The position numbers and the translations under genes are program-made. The notes under the pieces were generated by a model. It was given only the letters and a program-made list of their open reading frames with translations. It searched no databases and was not told the origin of the DNA. From NCBI RefSeq assembly GCF_004359505.1, contig NZ_SCWE01000002.1, positions 62,001-126,000 of the forward strand: a stretch of DNA of 64,000 nt. The letters run 5' to 3'. This stretch comes from Macrococcus hajekii (GTDB lineage: Bacteria; Bacillota; Bacilli; Staphylococcales; Staphylococcaceae). Shown here piece by piece: positions 19,073-28,552 of the stretch; the stretch's first letter is position 1; every line of letters starts with the position of its first letter.

Positions 19073-19554
19073 CAGTTTTCCTCCTTACGATATTTATTCA
19101 TCAATTCCAATGGGATATGACAATAATGGTCAGGATATTTATCCAGATGATCCTGATGTTCTTCGGCACTAGGAATGTAATGAGTTAACTTCATCACTTC
19201 TACCGCTATTCTATCCCAGTCTGGTCGTGCTGCTATGTAATCTCTCGCCTTTTTAAGATGATCTTCATTATCACTATAAACACCTGTCCGGTACTTTTCA
19301 CCGACATCAATGCCCTGCTTATTCATACTGTGAGGATCGATAATCAGAAATAGGTGATCCATCAATTCCTTAACATCAATCCGTTCCGGATCAAAGGTTG
19401 TTTTTACACATTCTGCGTAACCATCATACTCACCGTCTAATGTCTGACTTCGTCCATTCGCCCGGCCTGCTTCAGTTGTAATAACACCTGGAATAGTTTT
19501 AATAAATGCCTGTACACCCCATAGACAGCCACCAGCCAAATATATGATTTCCAT
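19072..19554 (-). CDS. msrA: Peptide methionine-S-sulfoxide reductase MsrA
   Basis: A 160-residue MsrA that repairs S-sulfoxides of methionine. The catalytic cysteine lies in AGGCLWGVQ (C10); the canonical motif is GCFWG, so Phe is replaced by Leu here. Other family stretches: GYAECVKTTFDP, IDPHSMNKQGIDVGEKYRTGVY and SAEEHQDHLDKYPDHY. A further cysteine is near the end (HYCHI). Start at 19554, preceded by AAGGGGGA. Confidence 0.88.
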   Translation of the reverse strand: MEIIYLAGGCLWGVQAFIKTIPGVITTEAGRANGRSQTLDGEYDGYAECVKTTFDPERIDVKELMDHLFLIIDPHSMNKQGIDVGEKYRTGVYSDNEDHLKKARDYIAARPDWDRIAVEVMKLTHYIPSAEEHQDHLDKYPDHYCHIPLELMNKYRKEEN

Positions 19555-19669
19555 CGTTATCCCCCTTTTTACTATCTTATCATACAGCATCTGTCATTCT
19601 GCATATATTGTGTAATCCACTGATTAAAAGGGTAGAAAAGATTAATATCAATCGAGGAGGATCTCTCTT

Positions 19670-20431
19670 ATGAAACGACCTATTATCGGTATCACATCAG
19701 AAGTACTGAATAACGGTAATCACCATGCGCTTAAAGAATATACTGATGCAGTCTCAGACCTGGGCGGTGTTCCTCTGCTTCTGGCAAAGACAACGGTGGA
19801 TGAGGCAATCAAAGAACAAATCAACAGAATCGACGGTCTCTATTTGACAGGTGGTACAGATATCGACCCTGCTACTTATGACGAAGAGCCTCATCCAATG
19901 CTGGGTCGCGTCGAGAGTGGCCGTGATGCTTATGAACTTAAGGTTCTTGAATATGCCTTACACAGAAATATCCCTATTTTAGCTATCTGCAGAGGCAGTC
20001 AGTTACTGAACATCATTCACGGTGGTTCAATGTATCAGGATATCAATTCCGAGATTGAGGGCGAGTTAATTCAGCATAAAATGCAGTCGGATAGAGATTT
20101 CCTGCAGCACTCCATCGAAGTTAAAGCAGGTACCCGTTTTCATGACATCATGGGTGACACTAAATTCCGTATTAATAGTGACCACCATCAGGCAAATGAT
20201 AAAGTCGGTGAAGGCCTTATTATTTCAGCTACCGCACCAGATGGCGTGATTGAGGCAATTGAAAGCACAAGTGATACCTTTATGTTAGGGCTGCAGTTCC
20301 ATCCTGAAGCACTCTATCATAAACATGAGCCTTCAAAGAAAATTATTAGTGCTTTTATAGAAGCAGCAGCAGAACATTATGCCTCAATGGGTGAAGAGAT
20401 TGATGAACAGAAACAGAAAGAAATAGAGTAA
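19670..20431 (+). CDS. Gamma-glutamyl-gamma-aminobutyrate hydrolase-like amidotransferase (peptidase C26)
   Basis: A 253-residue class I glutamine amidotransferase-like hydrolase. Nucleophile cysteine in AICRGSQLLN (C103 region), oxyanion GGTDIDPATYDEEPHP before it, and the catalytic His/Glu in GLQFHPEALYHKHEPS. Relatives (PuuD) split gamma-glutamyl-GABA. RBS GAGGAGGA. Its stop shares a base with the start of the next gene. Confidence 0.85.
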   Translation: MKRPIIGITSEVLNNGNHHALKEYTDAVSDLGGVPLLLAKTTVDEAIKEQINRIDGLYLTGGTDIDPATYDEEPHPMLGRVESGRDAYELKVLEYALHRNIPILAICRGSQLLNIIHGGSMYQDINSEIEGELIQHKMQSDRDFLQHSIEVKAGTRFHDIMGDTKFRINSDHHQANDKVGEGLIISATAPDGVIEAIESTSDTFMLGLQFHPEALYHKHEPSKKIISAFIEAAAEHYASMGEEIDEQKQKEIE

Positions 20432-20763
20432 TGATATTATTACTGACCAGTCTTTTCATTCTCATATTTGTCCATTTATTCTCTAAACATGCGGTGAACG
20501 ACCACCCCAATATGTTAGCAGGCTATCGTTCAAAACGTTCTATGCAATCAGAAGCCCATTGGCATTTCGCTCAGCAATATGCTAACCGCTTAATGAAAAA
20601 TATTGCGAAGTGCCTGATTGTGATTGGTGCGATTTTAACACTACTTGAATTCTGGACTGGCTACGACTTATGGATCACCATCATCGGCACTTTTATCCTC
20701 ATATGTGGATTAATCTATTTCGTCGTCAAAACTGAGAATGCGCTCAAGCGTTTCAATCCGTAA
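20431..20763 (+). CDS. SdpI-family membrane protein
   Basis: A 110-residue protein with three hydrophobic helices (about 1-14, 56-72, 77-96). The sequence between the first two, GYRSKRSMQSEAHWHFAQQYA, is the conserved SdpI motif (GYRT...S...W..A). SdpI gives immunity to the SdpC toxin in Bacillus; most relatives have no known partner. Coupled to the amidotransferase gene by TAATG overlap. Confidence 0.78.
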   Translation: MILLLTSLFILIFVHLFSKHAVNDHPNMLAGYRSKRSMQSEAHWHFAQQYANRLMKNIAKCLIVIGAILTLLEFWTGYDLWITIIGTFILICGLIYFVVKTENALKRFNP

Positions 20764-20791
20764 AAGGACACCTCAAATTTGAGGTGTCCTT
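20764..20791. terminator. Bidirectional terminator
   Basis: Perfect 14-bp palindrome AAGGACACCTCAAA/TTTGAGGTGTCCTT between convergent genes, with T-rich tail on the plus strand. Confidence 0.85.
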
Positions 20792-20799
20792 CAACTTTT

Positions 20800-22005
20800 T
20801 TATCGTCTTCTTGGTGATATCGCTGCAGGTCCATGTGTTCTGACCAGGTGAAACAATGGCAGCCATGCATTCGTATGCTTCTTAGGAGGCAAGTCCTGCC
20901 CAAGTCTGCTGATTTGCTGCTCATAGTATGTCAGACCTGCGAAACCACCGATATTATCATCCAGTACCTTTATACCTGTCTTCAGTCGTGGGAGTTCAAT
21001 ATCATTGTAAGTCCCGTTCTGCAGTCTATTAGGCAGATCAGGACGCAGTACTAAAGGTCTCGCTACGCCAATCATCGCCACATCTGTCGTTTCAATGGCT
21101 TCTGTCATGCTCTCTTTCTTTCTAAATCCACCGATAACAGCGATCGGTATATCCACTTCCCGGCTGATTTTCTTGGCATAATCAAGGAAGTATACTTCTC
21201 CATCACTCATCATTTTTGGTTTCTCGTAATCTCCACCCGAAATTTCAATCAAATCCATACCCAGTTCGGCCATCTTTTTGATAACTGCTGTGGATTCGTC
21301 TTCAGTAAAGCTATCCTCTTTAAAATCAGTAGAATTAATCTTGAGACTGATTGGAAACTGTTCACCTAAAGCATCACGCATTCCCTGATAGATTTCAACA
21401 AGGAAACGCATACGGTTCTCAAGATTTCCTCCGTATTCATCTGTTCTCTGATTATCATGTGGAGACAAAAACTGACTGACGAGATAGCCGTGTGCCCCAT
21501 GAATCTGAACACCTGTAAACCCTGCTTCCTTAGCTATTTCAGCAGTTGTCACAAAACGCTTAATTGTATCCTTAATTTCATCTCTAGTCATGGCGCGCGG
21601 TGGATTGAACCCACTGCCGGCAGTACCAGAGATAGGAATTGCACTAGGCGCAACAGGTTCTTTCGTCAATGACTTCGGACTCTGTTTACCCGGATGATTA
21701 ATCTGCATCCAGATATGACTGCCATTCTCAGTACCGGCCTGTGCCCAGCGTTTTAAGGCGTCCATATCTCTATCATCTTCAATGACAACATTGCCAGGTT
21801 CACCTAAATAGCGACTATCAACCATCACATTACCTGTCAGTGACATACCAATGCCACCGTGTGCCCAGCGCTGATATACACGAATCAATTCATCGGTCGG
21901 ACGATGGTTTTTTGCCATGCCCTCACTCATTGCCCCTTTATATAATCTATTTTTAATCACTGTACCGTTTGCTAGTTTAAGCGGTTCAAATAATTGTTTT
22001 GTCAT
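20800..22005 (-). CDS. NADH:flavin oxidoreductase (old yellow enzyme family)
   Basis: A 401-residue FMN-binding TIM barrel. Family motifs: LANGTVIKNRLYKGAMSE near the start, GGIGMSLTGNVMVD, MQINHPGKQ, GFTGVQIHGAHGYLVSQFLSPH (about 173-194) and VAMIGVARPLVL. Such enzymes reduce activated C=C bonds or nitro compounds with NAD(P)H. Start ATG at 22005 after AAAGGAG. No recognisable partner gene. Confidence 0.87.
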   Translation of the reverse strand: MTKQLFEPLKLANGTVIKNRLYKGAMSEGMAKNHRPTDELIRVYQRWAHGGIGMSLTGNVMVDSRYLGEPGNVVIEDDRDMDALKRWAQAGTENGSHIWMQINHPGKQSPKSLTKEPVAPSAIPISGTAGSGFNPPRAMTRDEIKDTIKRFVTTAEIAKEAGFTGVQIHGAHGYLVSQFLSPHDNQRTDEYGGNLENRMRFLVEIYQGMRDALGEQFPISLKINSTDFKEDSFTEDESTAVIKKMAELGMDLIEISGGDYEKPKMMSDGEVYFLDYAKKISREVDIPIAVIGGFRKKESMTEAIETTDVAMIGVARPLVLRPDLPNRLQNGTYNDIELPRLKTGIKVLDDNIGGFAGLTYYEQQISRLGQDLPPKKHTNAWLPLFHLVRTHGPAAISPRRR

Positions 22006-22060
22006 CTTTAACACTCCTTTGTTGGTTCTTCACCCATTATAAACTCCATTTAATAAATAG

Positions 22061-22089
22061 AAAAACTGCACGCCTGAACAGCGTGCAGT
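22061..22089 (-). terminator. Terminator of the merA remnant transcript
   Basis: Stem ACTGCACGC/GCGTGCAGT with TTTTT after it on the minus strand. Confidence 0.8.
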
Positions 22090-22097
22090 GAATGAGT

Positions 22098-22311
22098 TTA
22101 TTCAGCTACTTTAGTGAAAGTAATATTTTGACCTTTTGCAGCAGGAACTTCAAATTGATTTAAGTCCTCTACTTTGAAAACAACTGAACCTTGAGAATCA
22201 AGCTGCTTAGGTACATCGTTTGTCAATAAAGTATTGAGGCGCTGGAATTCAGCCTCCTGCCCTAAACTGAAACGACCTTGCGGCTCTTTTTTAAGGAGTG
22301 CAGCACAGAAA
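22098..22311 (-). pseudogene. Unassigned C-terminal gene fragment
   Basis: An open frame of about 70 codons without its own start, ending in TAA at 22098. It reads FCAALLKKEPQGRFSLGQ... and ends FKVEDLNQFEVPAAK... . It does not belong to the merA remnant, whose own C-terminus ends at 22312 in another frame. I do not recognise the family. It is probably the tail of a gene fused to merA debris by deletion. Confidence 0.5.
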
Positions 22312-22650
22312 TCAGTCATAAACTGAGATTTTGAATAAATCATTGAATGATTCACTAATCGTTGGATGCGTATAAATCTTGCCACGCAATACTTCACAAG
22401 AATATCATAACCTTTTTCAGTTGCCTCTTCAGCTGTTAATCCTACACGTGATAACGGCGGATCAATGAACACACTGTATGGTACTTCACCACGATTTTCT
22501 GTTGAGCGCTCGCCATTTCCAAATAATTGGTCTTTAACAATTCTAATGTTGTCCTCAAATATTTATCAGTCTTGATTTCGCCCTTTTCACCGAGTTCGAT
22601 ATCAGTACGCGGTTTACGTGCTACTGCAAGTAAAACAGCATCTGCCTCAA
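22312..22650 (-). pseudogene. merA-like pyridine nucleotide-disulfide oxidoreductase remnant
   Basis: Pieces of the C-terminal half of a MerA/glutathione-reductase-type flavoenzyme survive in several frames: ADAVLLAVARKPRTD with ...GEIKTDKYLRTT, then FIDPPLSRVGLTAEEATEKGYDILV, then VLRGKIYTHPTISESFNDLF as the true C-terminus. The FAD domain, the redox CxxxxC and much of the dimer domain are deleted, and at least two frameshifts are present. It lies directly after the hypR-like gene, the same order as the S. aureus hypR-merA operon, whose MerA reduces hypothiocyanous acid. Confidence 0.8.
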
Positions 22651-23066
22651 ATGAATCTTACGATTTGTATCAGCACATCAGCAACTTTAACATTGCGATA
22701 GTGCTGTTTTAATCACTCATTTTCTTTTAATTGATAATCCGTCAGAACATGACTGATCTCTCTTGAAATCAGACAATCACTTTGATCGTTACCTGAAAAT
22801 AAACGACCTTTTGACTTTCCTTCAACAAATGATGTGAAGAGATCAGAGAGTGAAGTCGTCAACGTCTCGCTGTTCGCATGAAAACCACCGTCCTTACCTC
22901 GAGAAGCATCAAGATAACCCGTTTCCTTCAATTTATTGGTCACCCGCCTCATCTGAACAGGATTGACACATACTCTCTCCGTAAGCTCAACACTGGTGAA
23001 CTGTTCATCAGAATGTTTGGCAAGAAAACAGAGAGTATGAATGGCTGTATTAAACTCAAGATTCAT
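22647..23066 (-). pseudogene. HypR-like Rrf2-family redox regulator, cut by a premature stop
   Basis: An Rrf2 winged-helix regulator: FNTAIHTLCFLAKHSDEQF, then the recognition helix CVNPVQMRRVTNKLKETG, then the wing SRGKDGGF. Cysteines fall at about 33 and 98, where HypR of S. aureus has redox-active Cys33 and Cys99. Translation stops at TGA (22713-22715) after residue 117, but the same frame continues for 21 codons (QHYRNVKVADVLIQI...), which looks like the lost C-terminal helix. Start at 23066 after GAGGGA. With the merA target also decayed, the locus appears inactive. Confidence 0.7.
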
Positions 23067-23253
23067 TCTCATTCCCTCAATAGAAACTATTATAGTTACA
23101 ATAAAACGTAATTAATTAATTAATTAAAGAATAGTGCGTATATATCAGAATTTAATCTGACTATCCTTCATTTGCATTCTCACCGTTCATTTTACTTAAT
23201 ATGTTATAATTTGGATGAAATATCTATTTGATTCTCATTTAGGAGGAATTGAG

Positions 23254-23544
23254 ATGGATTATACAGGTCAATCGATTGCAGCGAACTATATCCAAGGATT
23301 TGAAGGTGTGGGAGGCAAACTACATTTTTCTGAAGATGGTATGGAATTCAGACCTCACTCTATCAACATACAGAAACCAACGCCCTTTATCCCCTATAAA
23401 GAAATTAAAACAATTTCCAAGAGAAATACATTAGGCCTAGTCCCTAACGGTATACTCGTAACTACAATTAACAATGATGAGCATAAATTCGTTGTATATA
23501 AAAGACAAAATATTATCGCTTTTTTACAGCAAAAACAGCACTGA
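23254..23544 (+). CDS. GRAM/PH-like small protein (96 aa)
   Basis: A soluble 96-residue protein with a beta-rich pattern and a last helix (IIAFLQQKQ). The stretch EGVGGKLHFSEDGMEFRPHSIN and IPYKEIKTISKRNTLGLVPNGILVTT is typical of bacterial GRAM-like PH domains, which may bind membranes or lipids. Start at 23254 after TTAGGAGGA. Single gene with its own terminator. Confidence 0.72.
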   Translation: MDYTGQSIAANYIQGFEGVGGKLHFSEDGMEFRPHSINIQKPTPFIPYKEIKTISKRNTLGLVPNGILVTTINNDEHKFVVYKRQNIIAFLQQKQH

Positions 23545-23570
23545 GTTAAATTGACTCAGTGCTGTTTTTG
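23534..23570. terminator. Bidirectional terminator between GRAM gene and copA
   Basis: Stem ACAGCACTGAGT/ACTCAGTGCTGT with TTTTT on both sides, between convergent genes. Confidence 0.87.
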
Positions 23571-23579
23571 TCTGCTATA

Positions 23580-25970
23580 TCATTTAATCTTCACGCTTTT
23601 CAATCTGAGTGCGTTACTGACTACACTGACTGATGAAAGTGCCATTGCCGCCCCTGCTATCCATGGTGCAAGTAGTCCAAGTGCTGCAATGGGTATGCCG
23701 AGCATGTTGTACCCAAATGCGAATCCTAAGTTCTGCTTGATATTGCGAATAGTGGCATGACTCAGTTTAATGGCCTCTGGAATTAATGTCAGTTCTCCGC
23801 CTAGTATAGTAACATCAGCTGCTTCTATCGCCACTTCTGTTCCAGTACCAATTGCTATACCGATATCTGCAAGTGCCAGTGCCGGTGCATCGTTAACACC
23901 ATCACCTACCATCGCTACTTTGTGGCCTGCGGCCTGCAGTTCTTTAATTTTGTCTGCCTTTTCTTCCGGTAATACTTGCGCGATCACTTCATCTATTCCC
24001 ACTGAGTGCGCAATGGCCTGTGCTGTCAGTTGATTGTCACCAGTCAGCATGATCACTTCAATACCCATGTCCTTCATTGCCTTGATGGCTTGTGCTGCCG
24101 ATTCTTTTACCGTATCCTGTACAGCTACAAGTGCGCGGATACGCTGGTCTATGGCAATAATCATCGCTGTCTTACCTTCGTTTTCATAACGTGACATTTC
24201 ATCTGTATAGTCTTGAACTCCAATGCTGTTATCTGTCATCAGTTTACGGTTACCGATCAATATTTGATGATGATTGATCTCTGTCTGTATACCGCGGCCT
24301 GGTATCGCTGAGAACTGTTCGGTTTCCTGCAGTTCTATGTGCTGTCTTTTAGCATAGTCTACGATTGCTGTCGCCAGCGGATGTTCTGATGCTTGTTCAC
24401 TTGAAGCAAGATACATCAGTGTTTCTGCATCCCCCGTAAAATCAGTGACTTCAGGTGTACCTTTAGTGACAGTCCCTGTCTTATCAAGAACTATTGTATT
24501 GATTTCATGTGTGCGTTCTAAATGCTCGCCACCTTTAAATAGAATACCCTGTTCTGCAGCACGGCCGGTTCCTACCATAATTGAAGTAGGTGTAGCAAGT
24601 CCGAGTGCACATGGACAGGCGATGACAAGGACTGCGATGGCCGCTACGAGTGCAGGTTCAAATTCACCAGGCGTTACAAATAGAATCCAGATGGCGAATG
24701 TCAGGAGGGCAATACCGATTACAATCGGTACAAAGTAACCTGATATAATATCAGCCATACGTTGAATAGGTGCCTTCGACCCTTGAGCCTGCTCCACCAC
24801 TTTAATAATAGATTGCAGAGCTGTATCGCGCCCTACTTTGGTTGCCTTCATTAGAATATGACCGTTTTTATTCATGGTCGCTCCGATAACAGAATCCTCA
24901 ATATTCTTTTCAACCGGTATAGACTCGCCTGTCAGCATGGACTCATCAACCGAAGTATTCCCTTTAATAATCACGCCATCCACTGGAATTTTTTCACCTG
25001 GTTTTATCACCAGCACATCATCTACCTGCACTTCATCCATCGGAACCATGACTTCCTCGTTATTACGGATGACCCTTGCTTCCTTCGCCTGCAAATTAAG
25101 CAGTGAAGAGAGCGCACGTGTTGTCTGTGTCTTCGCACGGGCTTCGAGATATTTACCGAATAAAATCAAGGTAATCAGCACTGCACTTGTCTCAAAATAG
25201 AGATGCGGCATGTAATCAGGATTGCCGATCGTCTTGAAGGCCTCATACAGACTATAGAAGAAGGCTGCGCTTGTCCCTAGTGCGACAAGCACGTCCATAT
25301 TGGCGCCACCGCTTCTTAAGTTCTTATATGCTCCCACGTAGAATTGCCAGCCGATGATAAACTGGACAGGAAATGCGAATGCCAGCTGGAACCAAGGATT
25401 CATGAATAGATGAGGAAGTTCTAAATCAAATAAATGAGTCAGCATAGTGAGTAATAATGGTAGCGATAAAAGCGCTGAGATGATGAGTTTATACTTTTTC
25501 TTTTTAAGCGCTGCATCTTTTGCATCTGCTTTATTGTTTTCATCTGCTTTGACTTTCGCGTCATAACCCAGTTTACGGATGCGTTCGATTATCTGACTGC
25601 TATCCATGCTTCCTGAATAATATTCAACAGCCGCACTTTCAGTTGTTAAATTAACAGTCGCTGATTTAATATCAGGCTGCTTGTTCAGCACCTTTTCAAT
25701 ACGGCTTGAGCATGCCGCACACGTCATACCTATTACGTCGAACTCGCTAAGTTCAGTACGTACTCCGTATCCTAGTTTGCTGATACGCTCTGACAGATCC
25801 TGAACCGTTACTTTATCACTGTCATAGTTAACAGCAGCATTCTCTGTTGTTAAATTAACCTGAGCCTCAACACTGTCCATTTTATTCAGCACTTTTTCAA
25901 TACGTGCTGAACACGCGGCACAGGTCATCCCTTCTATCGATAGATTAACTTGCTGTTTCATTCTATTCAC
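23580..25970 (-). CDS. copA: Copper-exporting P1B-type ATPase
   Basis: A 796-residue Cu+ pump. Two N-terminal heavy-metal domains each carry GMTCAACS (about 14-21 and 82-89). Eight membrane helices follow, with the ion site [10 protein letters not shown], the phosphorylation motif DKTGTVT, the actuator TGES and the hinge [10 protein letters not shown]. It moves cytosolic Cu+ out of the cell. It begins 1 nt after csoR and is under the CsoR operator. No copZ chaperone gene follows, unlike staphylococcal copAZ. Confidence 0.95.
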   Translation of the reverse strand: MNRMKQQVNLSIEGMTCAACSARIEKVLNKMDSVEAQVNLTTENAAVNYDSDKVTVQDLSERISKLGYGVRTELSEFDVIGMTCAACSSRIEKVLNKQPDIKSATVNLTTESAAVEYYSGSMDSSQIIERIRKLGYDAKVKADENNKADAKDAALKKKKYKLIISALLSLPLLLTMLTHLFDLELPHLFMNPWFQLAFAFPVQFIIGWQFYVGAYKNLRSGGANMDVLVALGTSAAFFYSLYEAFKTIGNPDYMPHLYFETSAVLITLILFGKYLEARAKTQTTRALSSLLNLQAKEARVIRNNEEVMVPMDEVQVDDVLVIKPGEKIPVDGVIIKGNTSVDESMLTGESIPVEKNIEDSVIGATMNKNGHILMKATKVGRDTALQSIIKVVEQAQGSKAPIQRMADIISGYFVPIVIGIALLTFAIWILFVTPGEFEPALVAAIAVLVIACPCALGLATPTSIMVGTGRAAEQGILFKGGEHLERTHEINTIVLDKTGTVTKGTPEVTDFTGDAETLMYLASSEQASEHPLATAIVDYAKRQHIELQETEQFSAIPGRGIQTEINHHQILIGNRKLMTDNSIGVQDYTDEMSRYENEGKTAMIIAIDQRIRALVAVQDTVKESAAQAIKAMKDMGIEVIMLTGDNQLTAQAIAHSVGIDEVIAQVLPEEKADKIKELQAAGHKVAMVGDGVNDAPALALADIGIAIGTGTEVAIEAADVTILGGELTLIPEAIKLSHATIRNIKQNLGFAFGYNMLGIPIAALGLLAPWIAGAAMALSSVSVVSNALRLKSVKIK

Positions 25971-26264
25971 CTACTTTCCGAATTGTCTGAGCACCTTCAT
26001 GAGCTCAGCGATTGACTCTTCGCCCTCTCCTTTACGGATGGCATCCGATACGCAGTGATTCATATGACGTTCCGTTACTGAAAAGCCGACTTGTTTAAGG
26101 GCAGACTCGATAGCACTGATCTGAATCAGAATATCGATACAATAACGGTCGTCTTCAATCATCTTCTGAATACCACGAACCTGTCCCTCAATCCGTTTCA
26201 GACGTTTTAATACTTTCTCTTTTTCTTCTTCACTTCTAGGTGTCACTGCATACTTATGTTCCAT
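25971..26264 (-). CDS. csoR: Copper-sensing repressor CsoR
   Basis: A 97-residue all-helical DUF156 regulator. The Cu+ ligands follow the CsoR pattern: Cys in DRYCIDIL (about 42), then His and Cys in ERHMNHCVSDAI (about 67-71). Apo-CsoR represses and copper releases it. First gene of csoR-copA, with an autoregulatory operator about 80 nt upstream. Confidence 0.93.
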   Translation of the reverse strand: MEHKYAVTPRSEEEKEKVLKRLKRIEGQVRGIQKMIEDDRYCIDILIQISAIESALKQVGFSVTERHMNHCVSDAIRKGEGEESIAELMKVLRQFGK

Positions 26265-26344
26265 CTCGCCACGACCTTTCTATACGGTTAGGGGATATAA
26301 TATCAATTAAAAAATATAAATTATTTCCTTTTATAACTTCATCT

Positions 26345-26363
26345 TATACCCCCCTATGGTATA
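26345..26363 (-). promoter_or_regulatory. CsoR operator and csoR promoter
   Basis: TATACCCCCCTATGGTATA is the GC-tract CsoR palindrome (TACC...GGTA). On the minus strand it sits just after TTGACT, and TAAGAT follows at 17-nt spacing, so the repressor would lie between -35 and -10. Confidence 0.85.
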
Positions 26364-26373
26364 AGTCAAATTA

Positions 26374-26401
26374 AAAAAATAAGCTGCCATACCAGCAGCT
26401 C
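26374..26401 (-). terminator. Terminator of the SulP-GNAT pair
   Basis: Stem AGCTGC/GCAGCT followed on the minus strand by TTATTTTTTT, just after the GNAT stop. Confidence 0.65.
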
Positions 26402-26405
26402 ATTT

Positions 26406-26879
26406 TTATTTGATGATTCTTTTTTTCATGGTATACGCCGGATAGCGGGGTCCTTGAACTTCTTTTCCCAGCTCAAATCCTGCGTTTAGATACATGACTT
26501 TTGCCTGCGGATTCGGTTGATCAACAATCAGTGTAATGTACTGAATGCTCGAATAATAATCAGCGACAAAGCCCGGTAAAGCCTGTAATGCCTGCTTAGC
26601 ATACCCTTTCCTCAGATGATTGGGGTGCGCTGCAAATGAACGGATATATATAGATGAGTCTACTTCAAAAAATGATTGATATTCACTGTCTTTATCAAGC
26701 ACAAAGAATATCACAGCTTCATCTTCGCTGTTCAGACCGAATACAGGCTGTCTTGAAGATAGTGCTGCCGCTTCTTCAACATTCACTTGAGGCGACTTTA
26801 CAAATTTCAATTGTTCATCTATCAGCTGAAAGGTGTCGAGCTGATGCTGCAGCGTCTCATTATACATTACGAGTTTCAT
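26406..26879 (-). CDS. GNAT acetyltransferase
   Basis: A 157-residue GNAT protein. The acetyl-CoA loop is IRSFAAHPNHLRKGYAKQAL (about 84-103) and the family strand YLNAGFELGKEV lies near the end. Substrate unknown. Its start overlaps the SulP stop by 4 nt (ATGA), so both are translated together. Confidence 0.78.
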   Translation of the reverse strand: MKLVMYNETLQHQLDTFQLIDEQLKFVKSPQVNVEEAAALSSRQPVFGLNSEDEAVIFFVLDKDSEYQSFFEVDSSIYIRSFAAHPNHLRKGYAKQALQALPGFVADYYSSIQYITLIVDQPNPQAKVMYLNAGFELGKEVQGPRYPAYTMKKRIIK

Positions 26880-28042
26880 TCAGCATCTGCTTTTACTGGG
26901 TTTCTCTTCAGTACGACATGAAGTATACTGCCTGCAACGACACCGACTGCCAGATTATGTGTAATTAATACAAGAATAATAGTCAGCAGAATCACAGCGA
27001 TATCCGCTTTTGGCGCACGCTTCATTAATTTAAATGTCTTAAATTCAAAAGTACTGAATGCGACGACCACCATGATACCTGCCAGAATAGACATCGGTAT
27101 CTGCACAAGAAAGTCTCCCATCACGACAATCAGGAACATCAAAAATAGACCTGCTGATAATGACGATAATCTAGTCGTGCCCCCTGACTTCAGGTTCATG
27201 ACTGACTGGCCGATCATCGCACATCCACCGATTCCTCCGAATAAACCGGAAAGAATATTCGCGATACCTTGTCCACGTGTTTCTGTATTCTTGTCGCTAT
27301 CAGAATCAAGTGTCTCATCAACTATACGTGCCGTCAGTAAACTTTCTACTAATCCAACGACCGCCATTGAGACTGAATAAGGCAGAATAATCATCAGCGT
27401 CTCAAAGTTAAATGGCACATCTGGTATTAGAAAACGGGGCAGTGATTTAGTGATTTCGCCCAAGTCACCGACTGTTCTAACTTCTGCCCCCGTCATCATC
27501 GAGATAATCGTCAGCAGAACAACAGCAATTAAAGGTGCCGGAATTCTTGTAAATACTCTAGGTAATAGCGTTACAATGATAATCGTGACAAGCGTGAACG
27601 CATAAGTTTCCCATGAATGTCCGAAAATATGCTGCAGCTGAGAGTGAAAAATCAAAATCGCAAGTGCATCAACAAAACCAATCATAACGGTATTCGGAAT
27701 ATATTTCATCAGATGACCGACTTTAAGGAAGCCGAGTATAATCTGGATAACTCCCATGAGAAGTGTCGCAGCGAATAAATAGTTCACCCCATGCTGCTGT
27801 ACAAGCGGCAGCACAAGCAGGGCAATCGCACCTGCCGCAGCAGAAATCATGGCCGGTCTGCCACCTGTAAAAGCGATGGTGATCGCAATCACAAATGATG
27901 CATATAACCCAACCATCGGATCTACGCCCGCAATAACTGAGAACGCAATGACCTCAGGAATCAATGCCAGGGAAACCACTATCCCTGCTAATATATTGGC
28001 CCAGGGATTACTCAGCCATTCTTTCTTTATCTTATCTGTCAT
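26876..28042 (-). CDS. SulP-family anion transporter without STAS domain
   Basis: A 388-residue membrane protein with about 10-12 helices. The SulP signature is ALIPEVIAFSVIAGVDPMVGLYASF (about 20-44), followed by the GGRPAMISAAAGAIALL substrate region. It ends just after the last helix and has no cytosolic STAS domain, as in many short bacterial SulP proteins. Substrate could be sulfate, bicarbonate or another anion. RBS AAGGAGGA. Cotranscribed with the acetyltransferase. Confidence 0.85.
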   Translation of the reverse strand: MTDKIKKEWLSNPWANILAGIVVSLALIPEVIAFSVIAGVDPMVGLYASFVIAITIAFTGGRPAMISAAAGAIALLVLPLVQQHGVNYLFAATLLMGVIQIILGFLKVGHLMKYIPNTVMIGFVDALAILIFHSQLQHIFGHSWETYAFTLVTIIIVTLLPRVFTRIPAPLIAVVLLTIISMMTGAEVRTVGDLGEITKSLPRFLIPDVPFNFETLMIILPYSVSMAVVGLVESLLTARIVDETLDSDSDKNTETRGQGIANILSGLFGGIGGCAMIGQSVMNLKSGGTTRLSSLSAGLFLMFLIVVMGDFLVQIPMSILAGIMVVVAFSTFEFKTFKLMKRAPKADIAVILLTIILVLITHNLAVGVVAGSILHVVLKRNPVKADAE

Positions 28043-28107
28043 GGTGTCCTCCTTAAAATAATCAGTTCAGAGTATAATCCCTCTCAATATCTAATCATGT
28101 CTCTAAC

Positions 28108-28317
28108 TCACTCAAATAATGTGATGAGTTGCTGTGTATAGGTCGCTCTTGCTGGCGAAAATAAGTCTGATGTTCTGAAGTCATCTACCACTTTCATCAC
28201 ATTAATACAATCACTGAAACGCATAACATGCAATAAGTTATGTATGATAATAAGCAGGGTAATCTATTATTCTGATGTCAGATCATTAATCAGTTCCATC
28301 AAAATAGTTTTTTCATC
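28108..28317 (-). pseudogene. ABC transporter ATP-binding protein, 3' remnant
   Basis: One frame gives the end of an oligopeptide/nickel-type ABC ATPase: DEKTILMELINDLTSE, two stop codons, then an H-loop-like IIIHNLLHVMRFSDCINVMK and a tail VDDFRTSDLFSPARATYTQQL. The D-loop asparagine/helix pattern and SPARA-YTQ tail fit the family. Walker A, signature and Walker B parts are gone. The rest of the 500-bp gap between the SulP gene and the ABC exporter holds only a terminator. Confidence 0.65.
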
Positions 28318-28342
28318 AATAAAACGCCTCCAGGTGTTATAA

Positions 28343-28375
28343 CAACAAAAACAACCATAGAAAACTCCATGGTTG
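28343..28375 (-). terminator. Probable terminator downstream of the ABC exporter
   Basis: Stem AACCAT(GG)/AT(AG)GGTT with GTTTTTGTTG after it on the minus strand. Lies about 180 nt after the exporter stop. Confidence 0.6.
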
Positions 28376-28552
28376 ATCATCGTCAATCTGTTATGAGAAA
28401 TCACAGTATATCAGCCATAAAATTCAGGTGAACAGCATGCTGTCTCTCACAGTTCTATTAACACTCTATAACTATTTAATTTAAATTGCTAGCGTAACGC
28501 TAATTGTCAGTATATTCACTATACAGAAAGCGATTTTATACCACTAATACTA

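Noticed and set aside
24874-25200. Plus-strand frame of 108 codons over copA
   Set aside because: Shadow of the copA coding strand; no ribosome site.
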